A DNA stretch of 64,000 nucleotides, taken from positions 99,130 through 163,129 of the forward strand of contig SVTG01000002.1 in the NCBI GenBank assembly GCA_015063895.1. Direction: 5' to 3'. The notes beneath the pieces were generated by a model that saw only the letters and a program-made list of their open reading frames with translations, searched no databases and was not told where the DNA came from. Positions 7,603 through 16,393 of this stretch are shown piece by piece. Each line of letters opens with the position of its first letter. Position 1 is the first letter of the stretch. This stretch comes from Oscillospiraceae bacterium. Its GTDB lineage: Bacteria > Bacillota > Clostridia > Oscillospirales > CAG-272. Position numbers and translations under genes: made by a program.

Positions 7603-9030
7603 ATGTCGAGTACCAAATACATTTCTCCCTTTTCTACCCGTTATGCCTCCGATGAGATGCAATATCTCTTTTCGGCCGAGAAAAAATTTTTAACCTTCCG
7701 CCGTTTGTGGATCGCGCTGGCTGAGGCCGAGCAAAGGGCGGGTCTGCCGATCACCGATGAGCAGATCGCCGAGATGAAGGCACACGAAAAGGATCTTGAC
7801 CTGGATCTTGCCGCCGCATACGAGAAAAAGCTCCGTCACGACGTTATGGCGCACATTCACGCATGGGGTGACGTGTGCCCCAAGGCGCGTCCTATCATTC
7901 ACCTCGGGGCAACCTCCTGCTACGTGGGTGACAATACCGACATGCTGATCCTGAAGGAGGCACTTTTGCTGGTGCGCGGCAAGCTTTGCCGTGTGATGCA
8001 GAACCTGCGTGACTTTGCTCTTAAGTATAAGGATCTGCCTACGCTTGGTTACACGCATCTGCAGCCCGCACAGATGGTCACGGTCGGCAAGCGTGCCACG
8101 CTGTGGCTGTACGATCTGGTGCTTGATTATCACGATCTTGAATACGTGCTGTCCACCCTGGCGCTTCTCGGCTCAAAGGGCACTACGGGCACACAGGCAA
8201 GCTTTATGGAGCTTCTTGACGGAGACGGAAAAAGGATCGATGAGATTGAAGCGTATATTGCCAAGGAAATGGGCTTTGACAAGGTCGTGCCCGTCAGCGG
8301 TCAGACCTACACGCGCAAATTTGACAGCCGTGTGCTCTCGGTGCTTTCCGGCATCGCACAGAGTGCTTATAAGTTCTCAAACGATATGCGTATCCTGCAA
8401 TCCTTTAAGGAAATGGAGGAGCCCTTTGAGAAGAACCAGATCGGCTCCTCGGCGATGCCCTACAAGCGTAATCCCATGCGCTGTGAGCGCATGAGTGCGC
8501 TCTGCCGCGCCGTTATTTCGGATGTCGCAAACACCGCCATCACCGCCTCCACTCAGTGGTTTGAGCGCACGCTTGACGATAGCGCCAACCGCCGTATTGC
8601 GATCTCGGAGGGCTTTTTGGCGGTAGATGCGATCCTTAATGTCTTCATCAACGTTACCGACGGCCTTGTGGTCTATCCCAAGGTGATCGCTTCGCGCGTT
8701 GCCGCTGAATTGCCTTTTATGGCATCGGAGAATATTCTTATGGCCGCTGTGAAGCGCGGCGGTGACCGCCAGACGCTGCACGAGGCTATTCGTGAGCACG
8801 CCATGGCTGCGGGGCGCATGGTCAAGGAGGAGGGCCTGCCCAACGATCTGCTTGAGCGCATCGCCGCAGACGATCGCTTTGGCCTTGCCAAGGAGGATAT
8901 AGAGAAGCTGCTGAGGCCCGCGGATTATATTGGCCGCTGTCCCGAGCAGGTCGAGCATTTTATTGAAAACGAGGTTGATCCTATCTTGCGTGCTACCGAG
9001 GCGATCGGCGGCGCTGCCTTGACGGTATAA
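7603..9030 (+). CDS. purB: Adenylosuccinate lyase
   Basis: This 475-residue member of the fumarase/aspartase superfamily has the signature SSAMPYKRNPMRCE at about residues 283-296, typical of bacterial PurB. It cleaves adenylosuccinate to AMP plus fumarate and SAICAR to AICAR plus fumarate in purine synthesis, as a cytoplasmic tetramer. AAAGGAA lies 9 nt upstream of the ATG. It sits between yifB (15 bp) and the AMP-binding gene (27 bp) on one strand without a terminator. No other purine genes are nearby. Length and motifs are complete. Confidence 0.96.
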   Translation: MSSTKYISPFSTRYASDEMQYLFSAEKKFLTFRRLWIALAEAEQRAGLPITDEQIAEMKAHEKDLDLDLAAAYEKKLRHDVMAHIHAWGDVCPKARPIIHLGATSCYVGDNTDMLILKEALLLVRGKLCRVMQNLRDFALKYKDLPTLGYTHLQPAQMVTVGKRATLWLYDLVLDYHDLEYVLSTLALLGSKGTTGTQASFMELLDGDGKRIDEIEAYIAKEMGFDKVVPVSGQTYTRKFDSRVLSVLSGIAQSAYKFSNDMRILQSFKEMEEPFEKNQIGSSAMPYKRNPMRCERMSALCRAVISDVANTAITASTQWFERTLDDSANRRIAISEGFLAVDAILNVFINVTDGLVVYPKVIASRVAAELPFMASENILMAAVKRGGDRQTLHEAIREHAMAAGRMVKEEGLPNDLLERIAADDRFGLAKEDIEKLLRPADYIGRCPEQVEHFIENEVDPILRATEAIGGAALTV

Positions 9031-9057
9031 ATTCAAAAACGGTGAGGGGGTGATCCG

Positions 9058-10716
9058 ATGGCTGCTACGTATGAAGCATTATTTGAAAGATCAAGCACGC
9101 TGTCAGCGCTGATTGACAGCATCAGCGAGACGTACGGTACGTCGGTCGCTATTCACGAAAAAAAGCAGGGCTTTTATCAGCATATTTCCTTTGGTCGCGT
9201 GGGTGAGGAGCTATCGGCACTGACCGCCGCCCTGTCGGGAAGGATCGTTGCGGGCAGCCGTGTACTGATCCTTGGAAAAAACAGCTATGCGTTCGTGCTG
9301 GCGACGCTTGCCGTCGCCGGTGGCGTTGGCGTTGCCGTGCCGCTTTCCTCCGGTGTGAAGAAAACGGCGCTTGCAAGGATCGTGAAGGCAAGCGGCATCA
9401 CCGCTGTGCTTTACGATGACGTGACCGCCCCCCTGGTGGCTGATCTTGATCTGCCTTGCAAGCTTTCTCTTGCGGCATTTGAGTCACTGATCGAAGAGGG
9501 TAGGGGACTTTTGCTTGCAGGGACCGCTTCAGCTGTCCGTTGCCCCGATGATGCCGCGCTGCTTTTCTCCCTGCCAAGCGGCAAAAGGGTATTGCTTTCG
9601 CATACCAACCTTTTAAGGATGCTTGCCGCATTCTTAAAAACCAATTTGTTTGATGCACGCGATATTTTCCTCTCGCATTTGCCTCTTTCGCAGGCTACCG
9701 AGTGGGTGTGCGGTGTGCTGGGTCCGCTTTGCTGCGGTGCGTCGGTTGCCTTTGCTGAGGGCACGGGTATGCTGATGCGCAATATGCGCGAGATCCACCC
9801 GACCGCGATGGTGACAGTGCCCTTTGTGGCGGCACAGATCGCGGATAAATTTCATCGCCTGGCGGCTCGGCGCGACCAGCAGGCAAGCCTGCAGCGCGTC
9901 TGGCGTCTGACGGCTTCGGTCAAGCCCTTGGCGGCACGTCTTGCGGCAAGGCGGCGCTTACTGGCTACTGCCCGTGCACCTTTTGGCGGTGCGCTGCGCA
10001 CGGTATTGACCGTAGGCGGGCAGGGCGAGGCAACGCTTTGCGATGCCCTTTGCAGGATCGGCATTCTTGCGGCACAGTGCTACGTGCCCCCCACACTCGG
10101 CTTACCGCTGGCGGTGAGCACGCCGCGCACTTGCCGTACGGTGGGGCACGCGTTATCGGGGCTCACGCTTTCCGTAGATGATAACGCAGAGATCTTTGTG
10201 CAGGGCGAGGCGCTGTTCCTCGGTTACGATGGCGAGGAGCCCTACGACGGGCATTCTCTACTCGCGACAGGGGACGTGGGGCGGCTGGATGCGCGTGGGC
10301 TTTACCGCATCGTGGGGCGCGTTGAAAATCGCATCGTACGTGCCGACGGCACCTGCATTTTCCCCGAAGAGCTTGAAAAAATGATCGTCGATCATTCGCA
10401 CATTAAGCAGGCTGTGGTTGTAGGGCTTCCCTGCGACGGGGGACATGACGTTGAGCCTGCTGCTTTGATCGTGCCTGAGGGAGCAGCAAGCGACGACGAG
10501 GAGAGCGTACAGGCGCAGGAAAGGACAGTTGGGGAGTGGCTTTCGCGCGTGAATGGGCAGCTGCCCGAGGGCGCGCAGATCACACTTTTTGCCATCGCTA
10601 CGGCACCCGTGCCGTGCGATAAGAGGGGACGCGTGCAGCGTCATCTGGTGGTAGAGCAGCTGCTTGCTGCCACCGCACAAGAAAAGCAATCCGACACAAA
10701 AGGAGAAGATATATGA
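9058..10716 (+). CDS. Degenerate AMP-forming acyl ligase-like protein
   Basis: This 552-residue protein aligns by architecture with the ANL (acyl-CoA synthetase) superfamily. The C-terminal hinge (LATGDVGRLDARGLYRIVGR, ~400-420) and the terminal catalytic-lysine motif (PCDKRGRVQR, ~520-530) are recognisable. The usual Ser/Thr/Gly-rich phosphate loop (TSGTTGxPKG type) is replaced by FSLPSGKRVLLSHTN (~180-195), and the YGxTE motif is replaced by CYVPPTLGLPLA. Adenylation activity is therefore doubtful or altered. Its stop overlaps the DegV start (ATGA), so the two are translationally coupled; DegV proteins carry fatty acids, which hints at a lipid substrate. A catalytically divergent acyl-handling protein is my inference; an inactive paralogue is possible. 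Confidence 0.75.
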   Translation: MAATYEALFERSSTLSALIDSISETYGTSVAIHEKKQGFYQHISFGRVGEELSALTAALSGRIVAGSRVLILGKNSYAFVLATLAVAGGVGVAVPLSSGVKKTALARIVKASGITAVLYDDVTAPLVADLDLPCKLSLAAFESLIEEGRGLLLAGTASAVRCPDDAALLFSLPSGKRVLLSHTNLLRMLAAFLKTNLFDARDIFLSHLPLSQATEWVCGVLGPLCCGASVAFAEGTGMLMRNMREIHPTAMVTVPFVAAQIADKFHRLAARRDQQASLQRVWRLTASVKPLAARLAARRRLLATARAPFGGALRTVLTVGGQGEATLCDALCRIGILAAQCYVPPTLGLPLAVSTPRTCRTVGHALSGLTLSVDDNAEIFVQGEALFLGYDGEEPYDGHSLLATGDVGRLDARGLYRIVGRVENRIVRADGTCIFPEELEKMIVDHSHIKQAVVVGLPCDGGHDVEPAALIVPEGAASDDEESVQAQERTVGEWLSRVNGQLPEGAQITLFAIATAPVPCDKRGRVQRHLVVEQLLAATAQEKQSDTKGEDI

Positions 10717-11564
10717 GCAAACAGGTTATTATTTGTAGTGACAGCACCAGTGATCTTAGCAGTGCTTTGATTGAAAAATACGGTATCAAGATCATACCTC
10801 TTGCTGTTACGCTGGGCGGTAGATCCTATACCGACGGAGTAGATATTGACCCCGATATGATCTATGCGCACTATGCGGCGAATAAGGAGCTGCCGAAGAC
10901 TGCCGCGCCCAATTACGCTGCCTTTTGTGCCTTTTTTGAGGAGCAGACCCAAAACGGTGCCGCAGTGGTGTGCTTTACCATCAGTCAGACGATGTCCTCT
11001 ACGTATAACAACGCGCGTTTGGCCGCTGCCAACTATCCTGACGTATACGTGGTAGATACCAAAAATCTCTCCACGGGTGGGGGCTTGCTTGTGCTGGCTG
11101 CTGCCGAGATGGCGCAAAACGGACTCGCAGCAGGCGAGATCGCAAAGTCGGTATCGGCGATGACTGAACGCGTTGACGCCTCGTTTGTGGTAGATGACCT
11201 TGAATTTTTACATAAGGGCGGCAGATGCTCCGCTGTGGCGGCGCTTGCCGCAGGCGTGCTGCAATTAAAGCCCTGTATTTCGGTGCGCGACGGTAAAATG
11301 GGCGTCGGTAAGAAGTATCGCGGCAAATTTGCACGTGTGCTGCAGTCCTATATTGCCGACCGTATTGGCGATGGCACGGATATTGATACCACGCGCGTAT
11401 TTGTGACGCACGCAGGCTGCGATGAAAGCATCGTTGCACAATGTGTGGCGCAGGTCAGTGAGGCGTTGCCGTGGGGCGAGGTGCACGTGACGCGTGCGGG
11501 CTGTACGGTTTCTGCGCATTGCGGGCGTAATACGCTGGGCGTCTTGTTTATGCATAAATCATAA
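10713..11564 (+). CDS. DegV-family fatty-acid-binding protein
   Basis: This 283-residue protein has the DegV fold. It starts ICSDSTSDLS, has the segment TISQTMSSTYNNARLA around residue 90, and has LEFLHKGGRCS before the C-terminal domain. DegV/FakB proteins bind a single fatty acid and present it to a kinase (FakA) for phospholipid synthesis. No FakA-like gene is in the window. It overlaps the ligase-like gene by 4 nt and ends in a strong terminator, so it is the last gene of that transcript. Confidence 0.92.
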   Translation: MSKQVIICSDSTSDLSSALIEKYGIKIIPLAVTLGGRSYTDGVDIDPDMIYAHYAANKELPKTAAPNYAAFCAFFEEQTQNGAAVVCFTISQTMSSTYNNARLAAANYPDVYVVDTKNLSTGGGLLVLAAAEMAQNGLAAGEIAKSVSAMTERVDASFVVDDLEFLHKGGRCSAVAALAAGVLQLKPCISVRDGKMGVGKKYRGKFARVLQSYIADRIGDGTDIDTTRVFVTHAGCDESIVAQCVAQVSEALPWGEVHVTRAGCTVSAHCGRNTLGVLFMHKS

Positions 11565-11575
11565 CAAAAAGAACA

Positions 11576-11612
11576 CACCGCCGCCGCGAATTTCGCGGCG
11601 GCGGTGCTTTTG
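11576..11612. terminator. Bidirectional terminator between convergent genes
   Basis: A 14-bp GC-rich stem (CACCGCCGCCGCGA / TCGCGGCGGCGGTG) is flanked by T-rich tracts in both directions. It serves the DegV gene (+) and the exporter permease gene (-). Confidence 0.85.
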
Positions 11613-11623
11613 TTACAAAGCTT

Positions 11624-13270
11624 TTATTTTTTGCCGTTGAGGATAAAGAGCGGCGAGAGCGTAAGCGAGAGGGCGGTAATGGCAAGATTCAGGGCGATGG
11701 CAATTCCTGCAAAGGGCAGGAGCAGATCAAAGGCGAAGCCGAGCACGATGAGCACGGCTGTCGGTGCCAGGCCAAAGTATACGAACAGGATCTGTATCAA
11801 GGATTTGATGATGGGTGTAAGGCCCTCGCGCAGAGAAAGATCGATAAACAGCCCCATGCTATCGCAAAATGCCCCCACCGAAATGATCAGCAGCAGCCAC
11901 AGCAGCGCTGAGAAGGGGTTTGCGCGCAGAAGAATGGCGGCCAGCAAAAATGCAGGCAGCGTATCAAGCAGGGCATTCAGTGTGCCGCCAAGGAAGGAAA
12001 ACAGCACCTTGCGGTGTGCGGTGTCGGGCACCATATAAAAATGCTCCTGTGCGATATCTGCCGAGATGGGGTTGCCAAGCGCACGGAAAAAGCCAAAGCC
12101 TGCAAGCATCAGCGCCACCGCGGGAAAGAAGCTGCTTTTTACCGCCAGCAGCAAAAATGCCACAGTGCCAATGGCGGCCAGCAGATAGGTGAGAGAGGTT
12201 TTGGTGAATACGTGCAGATAGGCAAAGCGGAATCGGTTGTGTAGGGTTTTATAGAAGTATACGGTGGCACCGAGCCCCTTCAAGGGGCGTTCGGCGCGCA
12301 CGCGCTCACCGCGCTCCTTTTTCCGTTGCTTGAGGCCCTTGGCATTTTGCTGCGCTTCGCGCAGCGCGGCGATCTCCTCGGAGCGTGCCATGGCTTCCTC
12401 GTAAAAATCTGCCTTGATGCGGCGAATTATGAGCACCAGTAAAATAGCAAATAACACCAGAGCCAGCAGTGCGATCGCCGCACCGCCCCAATGGCCCCAA
12501 TAGGCACAAACGAGCAATGCCTTCAGCCACCCCCAAACAGGTACGTAGCGCGTGAGGGGGGCGTTGAAAAAGGCAAACGCGGCTTTGAGGGCATCGCCCT
12601 CAAAGCGTCGGGAAAACAGCAAGAAGGCGCCACCGATGATGGCAATAAGGACAAAAAGCGTGGGGCGCAGGCGTTTTTTCAGGCTTTCTTTTGTGGCGCA
12701 AACGGTATATAAGAGCACCGAGATCAGCTTGCTGTAAAGAAGCAGGAAAAACCAAGCGGCCAAAATTATCAGCACCATGCCGACCCCAAGGCCCAGGTTG
12801 ACCATAAGGTTCGGGATCTGAAACAGTAGGTAAACGGTGGCAAATGCCGAGGTGCCCGCTTGCATCAAAAGTCGGAAAAGCAGCACCGTTTGGGGGGATA
12901 ATGGGGCTTGAAAGAGCAGGTTGACGTCAGCCATCAAAAAGATGGAGCTGCCGCTCTTGTCTGCCTGAAAGGCGGAAAAGAAGATGACGATCAGCACAAG
13001 TGCGCCGACGCCAAGCTCTAAGAGTGCGGCGATCTCCTCGGGTGTTGGCATCGCCTCGGCTTCGCCGCCGTCATCGGGTAGCGTTTCCTCGTAATGCTCC
13101 CCGTTTTCGGGTGTGTCTTCTTCAAATAGGGTGGAGAGTGCGGCGGCACCGAGGCCGAAAATGACACCGATCAGTATGCAAACAAGCAGAAAAACCGCTA
13201 CCCAAGTGCGGAAGAGCTTGCGTATTTGGTTTTTTACGGTGTGTACCATATAGTAAAGCGTCATACGCAT
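11624..13270 (-). CDS. Multi-pass ABC exporter permease
   Basis: This 548-residue integral membrane protein has about a dozen hydrophobic helices. An acidic extracytoplasmic segment lies at about 50-80, and a charged cytoplasmic loop (RSEEIAALREAQQNAKGL and KQRKKERGER) sits near the middle. It resembles the large 'putative ABC exporter' permeases of Firmicutes, in which two six-helix halves are fused. The ATPase gene ends 3 bp upstream of its start, so the two form an exporter. The substrate is unknown. The gene ends at a bidirectional terminator. Confidence 0.8.
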   Translation of the reverse strand: MRMTLYYMVHTVKNQIRKLFRTWVAVFLLVCILIGVIFGLGAAALSTLFEEDTPENGEHYEETLPDDGGEAEAMPTPEEIAALLELGVGALVLIVIFFSAFQADKSGSSIFLMADVNLLFQAPLSPQTVLLFRLLMQAGTSAFATVYLLFQIPNLMVNLGLGVGMVLIILAAWFFLLLYSKLISVLLYTVCATKESLKKRLRPTLFVLIAIIGGAFLLFSRRFEGDALKAAFAFFNAPLTRYVPVWGWLKALLVCAYWGHWGGAAIALLALVLFAILLVLIIRRIKADFYEEAMARSEEIAALREAQQNAKGLKQRKKERGERVRAERPLKGLGATVYFYKTLHNRFRFAYLHVFTKTSLTYLLAAIGTVAFLLLAVKSSFFPAVALMLAGFGFFRALGNPISADIAQEHFYMVPDTAHRKVLFSFLGGTLNALLDTLPAFLLAAILLRANPFSALLWLLLIISVGAFCDSMGLFIDLSLREGLTPIIKSLIQILFVYFGLAPTAVLIVLGFAFDLLLPFAGIAIALNLAITALSLTLSPLFILNGKK

Positions 13271-13273
13271 GGG

Positions 13274-13978
13274 TTATGCCTCCGTGCCCTCGGTGATGGC
13301 GAAAAACAGATCCTCAAGCTGTGTGCTCTGTGCCTGTAATTCCTCGCGCGTGACGTTGGCGCGCAGAACGCCCTTTTGCATGATCAGGGCGCGATCCCAT
13401 AGGAGCGAAACGCTGTCGATCATGTGGGTGGAGACCAGTACGGTGCGCCCCTCACGGCGCATCTCCTCGATCACGTCTTTTAATTCCTTGATAGCGTGCG
13501 GATCAAGACCAATCATCGGCTCGTCCATCAAAAGCAGCTGGGGCTTGGGCAGAAGCCCGAGACAGAGGTTCAGCTTCTGCTGCATGCCCTTTGAAAGCTC
13601 GTCACCGAATTTATTCTTTTTATCGGTCAGCTCAAAGCGATCAAGCAGGCTTTCGGCATAGTCGCGGTAATTCTCAAGCTTGTAAGCACGTGCGATAAAT
13701 TCAAAATGCTCCCAAACCGTCAGATTCGGGTAAAGGGAGGGGATCTCGGGCACGTAGCCGAGCACACGCTTGGCCTCAACGCTCTTGTTGTGCAGACCGC
13801 GGACTGTAATATCGCCTTGATAGCGCAAAAAGCCTGTGATCGATTTTAAAAGTGTTGACTTTCCTGCGCCGTTGGGCCCGAGCAAGACGGTCACACCGCC
13901 CTGCGGCAGGTGAAAGCAAATATCGTTGCAAGCAATATTCTTGGCATAGGTCTTGGTTACATGTGAAACGGTCAGCAT
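13274..13978 (-). CDS. ABC transporter ATP-binding protein
   Basis: This 234-residue ATPase has Walker A GPNGAGKST (~34-42), a degenerate signature ELSKGMQQKL (~127-136), Walker B LLLMDEP (~148-154) and switch His in STHMIDS. The pattern is that of CcmA/DrrA-type exporters. It lies between the rRNA methylase gene (14 bp upstream) and the large permease (3 bp downstream), forming a three-gene minus-strand operon. It energises the adjacent permease. Confidence 0.92.
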   Translation of the reverse strand: MLTVSHVTKTYAKNIACNDICFHLPQGGVTVLLGPNGAGKSTLLKSITGFLRYQGDITVRGLHNKSVEAKRVLGYVPEIPSLYPNLTVWEHFEFIARAYKLENYRDYAESLLDRFELTDKKNKFGDELSKGMQQKLNLCLGLLPKPQLLLMDEPMIGLDPHAIKELKDVIEEMRREGRTVLVSTHMIDSVSLLWDRALIMQKGVLRANVTREELQAQSTQLEDLFFAITEGTEA

Positions 13979-13992
13979 AATAGGTTTTCTCC

Positions 13993-15354
13993 TTATTTGT
14001 TACGTAATCCCTTGGGATAGTGGTTTTTTAATTTGCCGGCGACGTGCTTGCCGCCGCCAAGCGGTGCGCCTTCATAAAGTACGGCGGCGTAGCCGTTTTG
14101 CGTGTTCTGCAGCTCGGGGGCATCGATCTCCTCGCCTGCAAGATATTTTGCGGTGCGCGGATCGTTGGCCGAAAACGGCAAAATGCGCTTAAAATCTCTC
14201 CCGTATGCCGAGTAAAGATGGTGATGTGGCTCAAGGCGTCCCTTGACAAGGGTGCCGATACAAACGCCTGCGGCAAAGATACCGCGTGGCGGCAGGGGCA
14301 CGTCAGGGCACAGGAAGACCTTATCGCCAAGACGGCAGAGCCGTCCTTCGGGTATTCCTTGCAGTGCTTGCGCTAAAAACGCTCCAACGGTATCCTCATC
14401 TGCGCGGGAAAGCGGCTGTGCGTTATTTTTGGGGATGGGCGTGGCAGCTGCTTCGTTGCTGCGTGTCAGCAGTGCGATAAACTGCCCCTCGCCCGGAGAA
14501 ATATGCGGATAAAAGCGGCGGCAGGCGGTGAGGTCGTGCCCCTTTACCGAGATGCCGTCAGCCGTTACGGCGGTGACACAGTCAGCCACGGGGGAGAGCG
14601 AAAAATCAGGAAAGCTGTCAAGAAACCACGCAACGTTTTCCTCATTTTCGTCAAGCGACCACGTGCAGGTGGCGTAAAGCAGGCGTCCGCCCGGTGCAAC
14701 ACATTTAGCTGCATTGGTTAAAATGTCGCGCTGGCGTGCGGCGCAAAGGGCAACGTTTTCTTCGCTCCATTCTTCGCCCGCCACCTCGTATTTGCGTAGC
14801 ATTCCCTCGCCCGAGCAGGGGGCATCGACCACCACGAGATCAAAATAATTACCAAAAAAGTTGGCAACGGCCGCGCTGTCAAGATTGGTGACGAGCGTGT
14901 TGGTAACGCCCATGCGCTCTATATTTCCTTGTAAAATGCGGGCTCTTGATGTGACGTATTCGTTGGATACGAGTACACCTTCCCGACCGATCGCGCTTGC
15001 CAGCTGGGTCGATTTGCCGCCGGGGGCGGCGCAAAGGTCAAGCACGCGCAGACCCTTTTCAAGAGGTAGGGCTGCCACGGTGCTGATGGCACCGGGGTCC
15101 TGCATATACAGCATGCCCGCGTGGTGCGCGGGGTGCGCGCCGATCTTGTCGTTTGTCGCGTAGTAGGCGTTTTTTGCAAAGGGTAGGGGCGTGGACACAA
15201 AGGGGAGCAGGGGCAGGAGCCGCGCGGCAGTTGTTTTGTCGGTGTTGACACGGAATGCGCGCACGGGGGGCGCCTCCAGCGCCGCGCAAAACGCCTCAAA
15301 CGTGGGGGTGTCAAAATAACCCCGCATACGCTCTAAAAATTTTGAGGGAATCAT
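13993..15354 (-). CDS. RsmB/RsmF-type 16S rRNA (cytosine-C5) methyltransferase
   Basis: The 453-residue product contains the NOL1/NOP2/Sun SAM-binding core: DLCAAPGGKS (~108-117), DAPCSGEGMLRK with its conserved cysteine (~176-187) and YATCTWS with the catalytic cysteine (~229-235). A C-terminal PUA-like/RsmF domain follows. It should methylate C5 of a cytosine in 16S rRNA or tRNA; the exact position cannot be read from sequence. The start at 15354 has AGAAGGAAGC 6 nt upstream. An upstream in-frame ATG (15414) lies within the promoter and is rejected. Confidence 0.9.
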   Translation of the reverse strand: MIPSKFLERMRGYFDTPTFEAFCAALEAPPVRAFRVNTDKTTAARLLPLLPFVSTPLPFAKNAYYATNDKIGAHPAHHAGMLYMQDPGAISTVAALPLEKGLRVLDLCAAPGGKSTQLASAIGREGVLVSNEYVTSRARILQGNIERMGVTNTLVTNLDSAAVANFFGNYFDLVVVDAPCSGEGMLRKYEVAGEEWSEENVALCAARQRDILTNAAKCVAPGGRLLYATCTWSLDENEENVAWFLDSFPDFSLSPVADCVTAVTADGISVKGHDLTACRRFYPHISPGEGQFIALLTRSNEAAATPIPKNNAQPLSRADEDTVGAFLAQALQGIPEGRLCRLGDKVFLCPDVPLPPRGIFAAGVCIGTLVKGRLEPHHHLYSAYGRDFKRILPFSANDPRTAKYLAGEEIDAPELQNTQNGYAAVLYEGAPLGGGKHVAGKLKNHYPKGLRNK

Positions 15355-15384
15355 AGCATAGCTTCCTTCTTTTTGGCATATAAT

Positions 15385-15427
15385 GTGGTATATAAACAAT
15401 ATACCACTTTGCAAACGGCTCTGTCAA
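15385..15427 (-). promoter_or_regulatory. Promoter of the rRNA methylase/exporter operon with overlapping palindrome
   Basis: On the minus strand TTGACA (15422-15427) is 18 bp from TATATT (15398-15403). A perfect 9-bp-arm inverted repeat GTGGTATAT-AAACA-ATATACCAC (15385-15407) covers the -10 region and start site. This suggests repressor control. Confidence 0.65.
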
Positions 15428-15447
15428 TAACTTTTTTTCAAAAAGAC

Positions 15448-15476
15448 TTGACAATGCCCGACGCTTATGCTATAAT
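15448..15476 (+). promoter_or_regulatory. tRNA operon promoter
   Basis: Consensus TTGACA (15448-15453) and TATAAT (15471-15476) have 17-bp spacing. The pair lies 38 bp before tRNA-Leu. Confidence 0.85.
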
Positions 15477-15513
15477 AGCAAGGCGAGTGAGGGAAACCTC
15501 TGCATTTCGGCCT

Positions 15514-15598
15514 GCCGGAATGGCGGAACTGGCAGACGCCCGGGACTTAAAATCCCGTGAGATTATATCTCGTACCGGTTCGATCCCGGCTTCCGGCA
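15514..15598 (+). tRNA. tRNA-Leu(TAA)
   Basis: This is a class II tRNA with acceptor GCCGGAA/TTCCGGC, anticodon loop CTTAAAA (anticodon TAA) and a long variable arm. The CCA tail is encoded (15599-15601). The T-stem has four clear pairs and an A-C mismatch at the outermost position. Confidence 0.93.
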
Positions 15599-15618
15599 CC
15601 ATTTTCTCAATTTCATAT

Positions 15619-15693
<75 letters not shown>

Positions 15694-15696
15694 CCA

Positions 15697-15736
15697 AAAA
15701 AGAAAACACCCCCTTGTGGGGTGTTTTCTTTTTTGC
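15697..15736 (+). terminator. Terminator of the tRNA operon
   Basis: The stem AAAGAAAACACCCC / GGGGTGTTTTCTTT with a short loop is followed by T residues. It begins directly after the CCA of tRNA-fMet and is the first element of the long repeat described next. Confidence 0.85.
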
Positions 15737-16282
15737 TCGCCGTAGGCGAGGCGGGGTGGGGTTTGAACCATGCGACCTCTGGTCGCATGAACCGAGCACG
15801 CGGTTGTGCTTCTTGACAATGAACGCACTGCATTTTAAAATTATGATAGCAAACAAAAGATTGTTTTACCGCGTGCGTCGGGATCTATTTTGCCGAAGGC
15901 AAAATATTGCGTCGCTTTTCGTGTCACGCCCGAAAAGCAGCAAATAACCCGTACTAAAATTCTGCCCCAACCCGCCCACCCACACCCCCTGTCACTCCGT
16001 GACCTCCCCCTCTCCGTCCCCAGAGGGGGAGGCATAAGAACTGTTTTTTGATGTGACCGAAAAAGATGCCGGTCACGAAACCCCAGAAGCCGCCACGGCT
16101 TCCGGGGTTTTTCCATGCCTTTCCCCGGTGTAAAATAAATAGATGCCAAAGCCATTTTTCGCCCTAGGGACGGGAAATGAACCTTTCACCCACCATTTTG
16201 GGGCAGATTTTTCACGATTTTTGTGAAGGATCTGTCCCTTTTTTCGTTTTTGAAATTGTTAAATAATTGTGTCTGAAAGGGC
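15697..16282 (+). repeat. Long intergenic repeat, copy A1
   Basis: This 586-bp non-coding block is matched by copy A2 (23761-24365) in the same orientation. The order is: a variable hairpin terminator; an inverted tRNA-3'-end-like segment (GGGGTTTGAACCATGCGAC); AACCGAGCACGCGG; a nearly identical ~230-bp stretch (15868-16100) with TCAC/GTGA and CCTCCCCCTCT/AGAGGGGGAGG palindromes; a CCCCAGAAGCC...GGCTTCCGGGG hairpin; and a terminal hairpin (16200-16238) followed by TTTTTTCG. Short open frames inside it are not credible proteins. The stretch 15697-16393 otherwise holds only the promoter of the next gene. Confidence 0.88.
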
Positions 16283-16320
16283 AAGCGCGTCGTAGTTTGA
16301 CTTTTATGTAATGTTATGAA

Positions 16321-16349
16321 TTGAAAAACAACACTGCTTATGATATAAT
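16321..16349 (+). promoter_or_regulatory. Promoter of the response-regulator gene
   Basis: TTGAAA (16321-16326) and TATAAT (16344-16349) have a 17-bp spacer. The promoter lies just beyond repeat A1. Confidence 0.7.
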
Positions 16350-16393
16350 AAAATGGTATAAATACAATTCCCCACAAAAACAAAGGAGCAACC

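Noticed and set aside
15841..16155. Minus-strand frames shared by both repeats (RGRSRSDRGCGWAGW), also at 23915-24121
   Set aside because: They come from the non-coding long repeat. There is no ribosome site, the changes do not respect codons, and the palindromes explain the conservation.
15697..16393. Possible riboswitch or other structured leader upstream of the response regulator
   Set aside because: No known riboswitch core is recognisable, and the structure belongs to a repeat that also lies before an unrelated operon.
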